From: an uncultured Alphaproteobacteria bacterium
GTDB taxonomy: Bacteria > Pseudomonadota > Alphaproteobacteria > CAKMZR01
NCBI GenBank assembly: GCA_929200455.1
Contig: CAKMZR010000109.1
Location: 1-5,758 of the forward strand
Length of the DNA: 5,758 bases
Reading direction: 5' to 3'
The translations under genes and the position numbers were made by a program. Positions 1-5,758 of this stretch are shown piece by piece. Each line of letters begins with the position of its first letter. The first letter of the stretch is position 1. Below the pieces are notes generated by a model. That model was not told the DNA's origin, searched no databases, and saw only the letters and a program-made list of their open reading frames with translations.

Positions 1-1
1 A

Positions 2-298
2 TTTATGGGTCCACGGGTGACGGAGCCTGTGAGTGCGACATTTTTGGTGTGGGTGATGGTGATAGTGGGGGGAAGTGGGAGTTACAAGGGTTCTATTTTG
101 GGAGCGTTGGCTGTGTGGACGGTGTGGTCTGTATCTGAGATTATTGCGCTTCGTCTTCCGGAGGATTGGGCATTGAAGTCGGCGTATTTGCGTATATTTT
201 TTATAGGATTTATGTTGCAGGTGATGTTGCAGAAGTTTCCTAGAGGATTGTGGGGAGAGAAGCGTCTTATGGTGGATGATAGGAAAGAGGGGGTTTGA
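2..298 (+). CDS. livM: Branched-chain amino acid ABC transporter permease, LivM type (3' part only)
   Basis: This is the C-terminal 98 or so residues of an inner-membrane permease of the LivH/LivM family, which forms the channel of a high-affinity branched-chain amino acid (or related amide) ABC importer. The frame is open from the first full codon at position 2, so the gene starts upstream of the window. The ATG at position 5 is internal and not a start. What is visible is the family's end: a conserved ATFLVWVMVIVGGSGS stretch followed by a G-x-x-LGA loop, a hydrophobic helix (VWTVWSVSEII), a short polar loop, a last helix (LRIFFIGFMLQVML), and the usual FPRGL ending near the terminus. It lies 85 nt upstream of a binding protein of the same transporter class on the same strand, which supports one import system. 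Expected partners are LivH and the ATPases LivG and LivF. The substrate cannot be read from this fragment; an amide or urea-type relative is possible. Confidence 0.87.
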   Translation, partial: FMGPRVTEPVSATFLVWVMVIVGGSGSYKGSILGALAVWTVWSVSEIIALRLPEDWALKSAYLRIFFIGFMLQVMLQKFPRGLWGEKRLMVDDRKEGV

Positions 299-370
299 AA
301 AGACTTGCATTAAAGTTTTAGAGGTGGTTTAAGGGACGAGGGTGAGTAGGCAATGATATTGAGATTATGA

Positions 371-376
371 GAGGAG
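371..376 (+). promoter_or_regulatory. Strong Shine-Dalgarno for the binding protein gene
   Basis: GAGGAG lies 7 nt before the ATG at 384 and fixes that start. It is the only convincing ribosome binding site at a gene start in this window; the four starts of the minus-strand operon have no comparable purine motif. Confidence 0.7.
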
Positions 377-383
377 ACAGACG

Positions 384-1601
384 ATGAAGGGTTTGTGGCG
401 TAAGTTTTTTGTGGGAAGTTTTGTGGCGTATGCGAGTATGTTTGGTTTTGCGCACGGAGGAGACGTGAAGGTGGGTTCGATAGCGGGAGTGACGGGTCCG
501 ATAGCGGAATTGATAGCTCCGATCGTGGCATCGAGGATGATGGCGGCGGGTGTTGTGAATGATCAAGGGGGTTTGTATGGGAGTACGAAGTATCGTTTGT
601 TGCAGTTTGATTCGCAGTGTGATGCGAAGGCGGCGATTGATGCTGCGGGCAAGGCAGTGAATGTGGAGCGAGTGGTTTTGGTCTTGGGAGCGAGTTGTTC
701 TGGAGCGACGAAGGCGATGGTTGAGGGTGTGACGATTCCTGCGGGCGTTGTGTCTATATCTGACAGTGCGACGGCTCCTGGTTTGAGTGGCTTGAAGGAT
801 GGAGACAATGTATTTCGCGTGGTACCGTCGGACGCCTATCAAGGACGTGCGATAGCGGAGCAGGCGATAAAGCTGGGCTACAAGGACATGGCGGTGAGTT
901 ATGCGAATGATGATTACAATGCTGGCATAGCGAAAGTGTTTATGGAGGCTTATGAGTCTCTTGGAGGCGAGGTGACGGCGAGTGGTTCGCATGAGCCGGA
1001 CAAGGCGTCGTATCGTTCTGAGCTTGCGACTTTGGCACGGGGTGGTTCTAAGGCACTGGCGTTGTTTGCGTACTATGGTTCGAGTGGTATTAATATTATT
1101 AAGAACAGTTTGGAGGGAGGACTTTTTGATAAGTTCTTGGCGGCAGACGGTATGTTGGACAAGTCTGTGATAGAGAGTATAGGAGCGGAAGCTCTAGCGG
1201 GTAATATACATATTACGAATGCGGCGTCTGATTCTGACAATGTTGCGTATAAGTTGTTTGCGCGTTTGGCGGCAGAGCATGGTATTGATCCTGCGGGTCC
1301 TTATGTGGCCCATGGCTTTGACGCATCATTTTTGATGGCGTTGGCATTGGAGCAAGCGGGTTCTGCGGAGAGGGGTAAGATAGCGAAGGCCTTGAGGGAA
1401 GTTTCGGGTGGAGGAGGAGAAGTTATTTATCCTGGGGAGTGGAAGAAGGCGAAGAAGCTGATAGCAGCGGGCAAAGCGATTAACTACGAGGGAGCGACGG
1501 GTTCACTAGACTTTGACGAGAACGGTGATGTGGCGGGACTTTATGCGTTGCATGGAGTGACGAAGTCTGGGGAGTTTGAGAGTAAATTGCTGAACGAGTA
1601 G
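384..1601 (+). CDS. Branched-chain amino acid ABC transporter substrate-binding protein (LivJ/LivK family)
   Basis: This is a 405-residue periplasmic binding protein, type 1 fold, which would capture a branched-chain amino acid or similar ligand and deliver it to the LivHM permease. Residues 1-25 form an export signal: a basic start (MKGLWRK), a hydrophobic core, and a likely cleavage near AHG/GD, leaving a mature protein that begins DVKVGSIAGVTGPIAE, the family's classic first strand. Cys79 (DSQCD) and Cys105 (GASCSGAT) match the family's N-lobe disulfide; the GASCSGAT loop and the SDSAT segment normally hold the ligand's amino and carboxyl groups. YANDDYNAG (173-181) and INYEGATGSLDFDENGD (356-372) are further family signatures. 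The length is normal. It follows the LivM-like permease on the same strand, has its own ribosome binding site, and ends just before a terminator hairpin. The ligand is unassigned: Leu/Ile/Val is the default, while amides or urea remain possible. The protein is Gly-rich (52 of 405), in line with the G-rich coding strand. Confidence 0.92.
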   Translation: MKGLWRKFFVGSFVAYASMFGFAHGGDVKVGSIAGVTGPIAELIAPIVASRMMAAGVVNDQGGLYGSTKYRLLQFDSQCDAKAAIDAAGKAVNVERVVLVLGASCSGATKAMVEGVTIPAGVVSISDSATAPGLSGLKDGDNVFRVVPSDAYQGRAIAEQAIKLGYKDMAVSYANDDYNAGIAKVFMEAYESLGGEVTASGSHEPDKASYRSELATLARGGSKALALFAYYGSSGINIIKNSLEGGLFDKFLAADGMLDKSVIESIGAEALAGNIHITNAASDSDNVAYKLFARLAAEHGIDPAGPYVAHGFDASFLMALALEQAGSAERGKIAKALREVSGGGGEVIYPGEWKKAKKLIAAGKAINYEGATGSLDFDENGDVAGLYALHGVTKSGEFESKLLNE

Positions 1602-1631
1602 TTTTTCTAGTACTTTGGGGAGGGAGAGGAG

Positions 1632-1664
1632 AACGCAGGAGGTTTTAGGCCTTCTGCGTTTTTT
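1632..1664 (+). terminator. Factor-independent terminator of the liv-type unit
   Basis: An 11-bp stem (AACGCAGGAGG at 1632-1642 with CCTTCTGCGTT at 1650-1660, one G-U wobble at 1639/1653) encloses a 7-nt loop. It runs into TTTTTT at 1659-1664, then C and four more T. It sits 31 nt after the binding protein stop. It works in the plus direction only: on the minus strand the wobble becomes an A-C mismatch and no T tract follows. The loop and 3' arm overlap the stop and last codons of the convergent MATE gene. Confidence 0.85.
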
Positions 1665-2985
1665 CTTTTATGGAGGAGAGGAACCAGCTTAGGGTACCGG
1701 CGGAGAGATTGGCGATAGCGAGAGCGGCGATGATTCCGTGGAATCCGAAGGGTTCTTTGAGGAGGTAAGCGAGGGGTACGTAGAGTATGAAGGCCCGAGA
1801 GAGGGTGGTGAAAGCGGAAAGGACGGGACGTCCTGTGGCGTTGAGTACGTGGCTTGCACACATACTGATTCCAAGGCCAAGCCAAGAGAGGGGAATGAAG
1901 GAGAGGTAGATGATGGTGATATTTTGGATATCTGGATTGTCTCCGAAGAGGGGAGCGATGAAGGGAGCGGTGATGGAGGTGGCGAGAGCGAAGAGGAGAG
2001 CGGTTGCGAGAATGAGCAGGAATCCGTTTTTGCGAATGGAGATGACTCTGGGGATGAGTTGAGCACCATAATTTTGGGCGATGATGGGTCCGATGGAAGA
2101 AGAGATTCCGATGATGAGAACGAGGGCGACCATTTCTATACGGATTCCGATATTGAATCCTGCGACTTCTACGGCACCGATGGAGGCTATGAGTGAGATG
2201 ATGAAGGAGTTTGCGATGGGATTGACGATGAAAGAGAAGGTGGAAGAGGAGCTTACGGGCAGGATGGCGAGCAGAGATTTTAGGAGTTCTGACGGGGAGG
2301 GAATGTGCCAGTGAATAATTTTGAGTTGGAAGTGGAGTATGGCGATCATGGCGAACATGGCAAGAGCTCTTACGATGAGGGTAGCAAGAGCGGCGCCTTG
2401 TATTCCGAGGGGAGGAATAGGTCCGAATCCGAAGATGAAGATGGGGTCGAGTATGGCATTTCCGATGGCGGCGGTGACCATGATGACGGTGGGCCAAGTG
2501 GGGGCGCCTGTTGCGCGGATGAGTCCATTTCCGACCATGGGAATGACGAGCATGGTCATGCCGAGGTACCAGATGAACATATATTGGGAGATGAGAGAGA
2601 GGATTTCGCCTTTTGCGCCGAGGAAGGTGAAGAGGGGGTTGATGGAGAGGATTCCGATGATGACGCAGAAGAAGGTGAGCATGGCGGAGAGGATGAGGAT
2701 GTGGAAGACGAAGCACTTGCAGTGGAATGAGGGGTTATGTGATCCGAGGAGTTGTGCGAGTTTGACGGATGCTCCTGAAGAGATCCCGATTCCGATGGCC
2801 ATGAAGAAGGATGTGATGGGCATGACAAAGCCGATGGCGGTGAGGGCGTTATCGCCGAGGTAAGCGATCCAGAAGGCGTCGATGAGGTCGACGGCCATGA
2901 TGGCGACGAGTCCGATAGCCATAGGAATGGCCATGCGGACGATGTGGGCATTGACGTTGCCTTGTGTGAGTCTTCCTTGGTTCAT
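1645..2985 (-). CDS. MATE family multidrug/metabolite efflux transporter
   Basis: This is a 446-residue polytopic inner-membrane protein of the multidrug and toxic compound extrusion family, which exports organic compounds in exchange for Na+ or H+. The pattern is about twelve hydrophobic helices in two repeated halves. Family signatures in order are MAIPMAIGLVA in helix 1 (18-28), VDLIDAFWIAYLG (32-44), GNGLIRATGAP (152-162), AILDPIFIFGFGP (177-189), and ISSSIGPIIAQNYGA in the second half (294-308). Length is normal for the family. The frame stays open upstream to 3396, but the start at 2985 is chosen because its ATG overlaps the stop of the HAD gene as ATGA and because the protein then begins with the typical short polar segment before helix 1. 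It is the last gene of the urate operon, and its final codons form the 3' arm of the opposing terminator. The substrate is unknown; export or exchange of a purine-derived compound is only an inference from context. Confidence 0.94.
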   Translation of the reverse strand: MNQGRLTQGNVNAHIVRMAIPMAIGLVAIMAVDLIDAFWIAYLGDNALTAIGFVMPITSFFMAIGIGISSGASVKLAQLLGSHNPSFHCKCFVFHILILSAMLTFFCVIIGILSINPLFTFLGAKGEILSLISQYMFIWYLGMTMLVIPMVGNGLIRATGAPTWPTVIMVTAAIGNAILDPIFIFGFGPIPPLGIQGAALATLIVRALAMFAMIAILHFQLKIIHWHIPSPSELLKSLLAILPVSSSSTFSFIVNPIANSFIISLIASIGAVEVAGFNIGIRIEMVALVLIIGISSSIGPIIAQNYGAQLIPRVISIRKNGFLLILATALLFALATSITAPFIAPLFGDNPDIQNITIIYLSFIPLSWLGLGISMCASHVLNATGRPVLSAFTTLSRAFILYVPLAYLLKEPFGFHGIIAALAIANLSAGTLSWFLSSIKEKTQKA

Positions 2986-3884
2986 GCGATGAAGAGGGGT
3001 GAGATGTAAGTGGGAGCGGGTGTATTGAGTTGTGAGCAGAGTTTTTGGCAAGAGTGTGCGAGTTGTTCGTGATCGTAGGGTTGAGGAGCATGTAGGGGAT
3101 TGAACAGAGGCAGGTTGAGTTGATTTTTGTGGATTCCGCTTGCGACGAGGAGGGTGGGAATGTGTGTTTGGTATCCTCCGAGGATATCGTGTTCGAGGGA
3201 GTCGCCGATCATGAGGGTTCTTTCTTTTGTTGTGGATGATGGTAGGAGTGAGAGGGCATGTTGGAAGATGGCGGTGTCTGGTTTTCCTGTACGGATGACT
3301 TTTCCGCCTAAATTTTGGTATTGGAGTGCGACTTTTCCTGGTCCGTCTCGGATATCTCCGTTGGAGGTGATTCCGTGTATATCGGGATTGGCACAAAGCA
3401 TGAGGGCATTATTTTTGAGGAAGAGAGGGAGCAAGGGTTGGATATCGAGGGCCCCATTTTCGTAGTTATCGATTCCGGCGAGAAAGACGATGTCGGTATT
3501 TTCTGGATTGTGGGTGATATTGACGCCACATGCCGAGAGTTCTTTGTGGTTGTTTTCGTTTGAGATGGAGAAGCAGAGGGGTGTGTGGGTATATTTTTTG
3601 GCGAGGTTTGAGAGTATGGGTAGGGTGCAGTCGCCTGAAGTGATGACGTGGTCGATGAGGTTTGTGTGTATAGAGAGGGAGTCCATGAGTTTGATATTGT
3701 GTTTGGCGGATCGTCCTGAGTTGGAGATCATGATGATAGGTTTTTGATTATTTTTGAGGGTAAGGAGTGTGGAATTGATGCCGAAGAAGGCTTGTGATCC
3801 GTTATGGAGGACGCCGTATTGGTCGATGAGGAAGGCGTCGAAGAGATGGAGGATGGATTTGAGGGAGGGGATGGACAGGGTCAT
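2982..3884 (-). CDS. HAD superfamily class IIA hydrolase (TIGR01459-like)
   Basis: This is a 300-residue cytoplasmic HAD-fold hydrolase, presumably a phosphatase of small phosphorylated metabolites, related to NagD and p-nitrophenylphosphatases. Visible motifs are motif I LIDQYGVLHNG with nucleophile Asp21, motif II MISNSGR around Ser54, the class IIA cap element CANPDIHG (164-171), motif III TGKP with Lys201, and motif IV MIGDSLEHDI with Asp228 and Asp233. The residue two after the nucleophile, normally the general acid Asp, is Tyr23. As I recall, an aromatic residue at this place (D-x-W/Y-G-V-x-H-N-G) is typical of the alphaproteobacterial TIGR01459 group, so it is a family trait and not damage. 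The start is 4 nt after the urate hydroxylase stop; the stop overlaps the MATE start as ATGA. There is no Shine-Dalgarno, so translation is probably coupled. The substrate is unknown, and a direct role in purine breakdown is not shown. Confidence 0.9.
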   Translation of the reverse strand: MTLSIPSLKSILHLFDAFLIDQYGVLHNGSQAFFGINSTLLTLKNNQKPIIMISNSGRSAKHNIKLMDSLSIHTNLIDHVITSGDCTLPILSNLAKKYTHTPLCFSISNENNHKELSACGVNITHNPENTDIVFLAGIDNYENGALDIQPLLPLFLKNNALMLCANPDIHGITSNGDIRDGPGKVALQYQNLGGKVIRTGKPDTAIFQHALSLLPSSTTKERTLMIGDSLEHDILGGYQTHIPTLLVASGIHKNQLNLPLFNPLHAPQPYDHEQLAHSCQKLCSQLNTPAPTYISPLFIA

Positions 3885-3888
3885 GATT

Positions 3889-5082
3889 TTACGGCAGTTG
3901 TTGTATCCAAGAGCCGAGTTGTTTTCGTTCTTCTTCTGTCATGAGGGTTTCGTTTGCGGGAGGCATGGCATTTGAGAGTACGGCTTGGGAGAAGACGGCG
4001 TCGGCATGACGTTTGAGGTATTTTTTGTTGTCGAGTCGGATATCGAGAGGAGGTGCGTCGTGGTCTGGGTGTTGAGGTTTTTGGGCGTGGCAGACGACGC
4101 ATCGTTCTGAGACGATGGCGAAGGCTTGGTCTTCGGAGACGGAGTGTTCGTGGGAGAGGTTAGAGATTTCGGGTCTATGGTAGAGGAAAGCGAGGAGGAA
4201 GATGGCGAGAGTGAAAGCGAGGGGCCATTGCCAGAGGATTTGGACTCCGTGTAGTCCTTGGTGGTGTGCGTTGAAGAAGTGTCGGATGATGGCCCCGATG
4301 ACGAAGAGGAAGAGTGTGACGAGCCATATATATTGGTGTCCGAAGAGTATGGGGTAGTGATTTGAGATCATCACGAGGACGACGGGTAGGGTGAGGTAGT
4401 TGTTGTGAGTGGAGCGTTGTTTTGCTTGGAGTCCGAGGTGTGGAGAGGGTTGTTTTTGGTTGAGCAGGTCTTTGACGACTTTTTTCTGATTGGGAATGAT
4501 GATGAAGAAGACGTTTCCGGTCATGATGGATGCGGTGATGACTCCGACGTGGAGGAGGGCGGCACGGCCTGAGAAGACGGAGCTTGCGAGTATGGCGGCG
4601 ATGACGATAAAGACGAGGAGTGCGGCCCCGAGTATGATGGGATTTTTTCCGATGGGAGAACGGCACATGAGGTCGTAAGCGATCCATCCTCCGATGATGA
4701 AGATGAGGGAGGTGACGATGGCGGTTTCTTTTGAGATGGGGTTGACGTTGGGGTCGACAAGGAGGGAGTCTGCCCCGAGGTAATAGACCATGGCAAGGAG
4801 GGCGAAACCTGAGATCCAGGTGAAGTAGGATTCGTACTTATACCAGACGAGGTTTTGTGGCATATGGCTTGGAGCGACTTTATATTTTTGGATGTGATAG
4901 AATCCGCCGCCATGGACGCTCCATTGTTCTCCGAGGAGTTCTTTTGGAATTCCGGGAGGGCGTTTGAGTCCGTAGTCGAGGGCGATGAAGTAGAAGGAGG
5001 AACCGATCCAGGCGATGGCGGTGATGACGTGGAACCATCGTAGGGCGAGAGATATCCAGTCAAGATTTTCGAAGAGCCACAT
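3889..5082 (-). CDS. puuD: Membrane-bound urate hydroxylase with C-terminal cytochrome c domain (PuuD type)
   Basis: This 397-residue integral membrane enzyme matches the 'urate oxidase N-terminal' family, now known as urate hydroxylase PuuD, which converts urate to 5-hydroxyisourate and passes electrons to a fused cytochrome c instead of making hydrogen peroxide. Residues 1-305 hold about eight membrane helices, with the family pieces RWFHVITAIAWIGSSFYF (15-32), SVHGGGFYHIQKY (55-67) and MTGNVFFIIIPNQK (187-200). Several conserved histidines (such as 18, 57, 63, 178) lie there. After the last helix a short domain carries the heme c site CVVCH (328-332) and a likely axial Met373 in NAMPPANET, followed by the EEERKQLGSWI closing helix. 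Length is normal. The start is 5 nt after the ureidoglycolate lyase stop and has no clear ribosome binding site. It should not be confused with E. coli puuD of putrescine use. Later steps of the same pathway are encoded just upstream in the operon, which supports the assignment. Confidence 0.95.
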   Translation of the reverse strand: MWLFENLDWISLALRWFHVITAIAWIGSSFYFIALDYGLKRPPGIPKELLGEQWSVHGGGFYHIQKYKVAPSHMPQNLVWYKYESYFTWISGFALLAMVYYLGADSLLVDPNVNPISKETAIVTSLIFIIGGWIAYDLMCRSPIGKNPIILGAALLVFIVIAAILASSVFSGRAALLHVGVITASIMTGNVFFIIIPNQKKVVKDLLNQKQPSPHLGLQAKQRSTHNNYLTLPVVLVMISNHYPILFGHQYIWLVTLFLFVIGAIIRHFFNAHHQGLHGVQILWQWPLAFTLAIFLLAFLYHRPEISNLSHEHSVSEDQAFAIVSERCVVCHAQKPQHPDHDAPPLDIRLDNKKYLKRHADAVFSQAVLSNAMPPANETLMTEEERKQLGSWIQQLP

Positions 5083-5087
5083 ATTGA

Positions 5088-5606
5088 TTACGAGGGTAGG
5101 AAGGGTTTGGGATCGAGGGCGATATTGAGGTGAGAGATATCGAAAATTTCTAGATTGTCGCTTTCAGTTCCTTGGTCGATGACGGTGAAGAGGGAATCGG
5201 GGAAGAGAGGGAGTAGGGGGTGATGCCAAGTGTTGGGGTGGTAATTGATGCCCATATTTCCGTGTACGAAGAAGCCGATCATTTTGGAGATGTCGGGTTC
5301 TGATGGAGAGAGGGAGGGAGCGACGACGACGAAGTAGGGTTGAGCGTTCATGGGTACGAAAGCTTGGCTTCCGAGTGGGTGTCGTTCGAGCAGGTAGAGG
5401 GGGTAAGTTTTTTTGTTGATGGGTTGCCCTTTGAAGATGCTGATGATGGGTTGAGTTTGCGGAGGGGAGGTTGAGACGCGAGAGAGGTTATAGAATCGTT
5501 CTGTTAATTTTTTATTGATGAGTTCTCGAGATTGTGGCTTGCATGAGATGACGTCGCCAAAGGGTTTGAAAGTTTTGGGTGTGAGGTCTTGTATTTTGAG
5601 GTTCAT
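5088..5606 (-). CDS. allA: Ureidoglycolate lyase
   Basis: This is a 172-residue cytoplasmic enzyme of the AllA (ureidoglycolate lyase) family, which cleaves ureidoglycolate to glyoxylate and urea, the last step of the allantoate branch that starts with allantoicase. It is a small cupin-like fold; visible family motifs are LTPKTFKPFGDVI (8-20), LLERHPLGSQAFVPM (72-86), NYHPNTWHHPLLPL (121-134) and a VIDQGTESDNLEIF segment (142-155). Length is typical. The open frame continues 23 codons further upstream, but the ATG at 5606 is preferred. It overlaps the allantoicase stop as ATGA, and the protein then begins at the family's usual N-terminus, whereas the extension is Arg/His-rich read-through of the previous gene. 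Proline is very frequent (21 of 172), in keeping with the C-rich coding strand. The PuuD gene follows after 5 nt. Confidence 0.94.
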   Translation of the reverse strand: MNLKIQDLTPKTFKPFGDVISCKPQSRELINKKLTERFYNLSRVSTSPPQTQPIISIFKGQPINKKTYPLYLLERHPLGSQAFVPMNAQPYFVVVAPSLSPSEPDISKMIGFFVHGNMGINYHPNTWHHPLLPLFPDSLFTVIDQGTESDNLEIFDISHLNIALDPKPFLPS

Positions 5607-5758
5607 GATACTTCTGTGGGCTGGGGTTTTGCGTGGACGCGAATTCTGCTGATGCCGCCATCTGGGAAGGAGCAAAGCTGGATAGCGTTGAAGGGTTTTG
5701 AGACGGCTGAGAGGTCGTCGAGGGAGAAGGAGTGTACACTGTCTGGATTGAGTTTTGT
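5603..5758 (-). CDS. alc: Allantoicase (3' end only)
   Basis: The last 51 codons of a gene enter from the right edge, reading in the frame whose first codon occupies 5758-5756 and stopping at TGA 5605-5603. The translated end includes the segment NAIQLCSFPDGGISRIRV (residues 24-41 of the fragment), which matches the conserved end of the second allantoicase repeat (…PDGGI.R.R…), followed by a short polar tail. Allantoicase (allantoate amidinohydrolase) splits allantoate into ureidoglycolate and urea, and its product is the substrate of the next gene, whose ATG overlaps this stop as ATGA. The call rests on a short fragment plus the strong pathway context. The overlapping frame that stays open over 5512-5739 is not the coding one. 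Confidence 0.85.
   Translation of the reverse strand, partial: TKLNPDSVHSFSLDDLSAVSKPFNAIQLCSFPDGGISRIRVHAKPQPTEVS

Noticed and set aside
305..333. Possible promoter in the gap before the binding protein gene (TTGCAT, 17 nt, TTTAAG)
   Set aside because: Only 3 of 6 and 4 of 6 matches to consensus; not enough to separate from chance, and the gene may be read from the permease transcript.
318..992. Long minus-strand open frame (224 codons) opposite the binding protein gene
   Set aside because: His/Arg/Thr-rich low-complexity translation with no family resemblance. It lies antisense to a well-recognised gene; the C-rich, stop-poor minus strand produces such frames by chance.
1607..2716. 369-codon minus-strand frame inside the MATE region
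   Set aside because: Same strand, shifted frame of the MATE gene, His/Pro/Arg-rich, no motifs; an artefact of the strand skew.
1738..2730. Acidic Glu/Asp/Gly-rich plus-strand frames (1738-2196 and 2305-2730)
   Set aside because: They look like a possible disordered acidic protein, but are antisense shadows of the MATE codons on the G-rich strand, with no credible start context.
2986..3396. N-terminal extension of the MATE frame
   Set aside because: The extra 137 codons overlap the HAD gene and are basic, polar and unrelated to MATE proteins; the ATGA start at 2985 fits better.
5180..5330. Polypurine (G/A-rich) runs on the plus strand
   Set aside because: They lie within the ureidoglycolate lyase coding sequence, have no repeat unit, and are explained by the general skew.
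5607..5675. 23-codon N-terminal extension of ureidoglycolate lyase
   Set aside because: It overlaps the allantoicase coding end in another frame and lies before the family's normal N-terminus.
1..5758. Search for CRISPR arrays, insertion sequences, direct or terminal repeats, tRNA or riboswitches
   Set aside because: No repeated units, transposase frames, cloverleaf sequences or long structured leaders were seen; gaps between genes are at most 85 nt.

Overview
The window reads as a piece of an alphaproteobacterial chromosome, probably of the Rhizobiales type. The branched-chain amino acid transporter pieces and the urate hydroxylase closely resemble rhizobial/Brucella-type homologues as I remember them; no search was run. 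It carries two transcription units that converge at about 1.6 kb. There is no mobile element, tRNA, rRNA or CRISPR array, and no stretch over 300 bases lacks a gene.

Plus strand, 1-1601: the 3' end of a LivM-type ABC permease, an 85-nt gap with a clear Shine-Dalgarno sequence, then a complete periplasmic binding protein of the Leu/Ile/Val-binding family. A factor-independent terminator hairpin (1632-1664) closes this unit.

Minus strand, 5758 down to 1645: five tightly packed genes, read as the end of an allantoicase, ureidoglycolate lyase (AllA type), membrane-bound cytochrome c urate hydroxylase (PuuD type), a HAD class IIA hydrolase and a MATE transporter. The junctions are an ATGA overlap, 5 nt, 4 nt and an ATGA overlap, so this is almost certainly one operon with translational coupling. 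The first three genes belong to urate breakdown. PuuD oxidises urate, allantoicase splits allantoate into ureidoglycolate and urea, and the lyase releases glyoxylate and a second urea. The missing steps (5-hydroxyisourate hydrolase, OHCU decarboxylase, allantoinase) would be expected beyond position 5758 or elsewhere. The roles of the HAD and MATE proteins in this operon are unknown.

The most striking property is compositional. The plus strand is very rich in G over C along the whole window, whichever strand is coding. The plus genes therefore end codons in G/T and encode Gly/Val/Ala-rich proteins, while the minus genes end codons in C/A and encode Pro/Thr/Asn/His-rich proteins. This indicates strong replication-strand mutation bias, with the plus strand as the likely leading strand. 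Together with complete-looking late urate catabolism it fits, but does not prove, a host-associated nitrogen-recycling lifestyle such as an insect gut symbiont.
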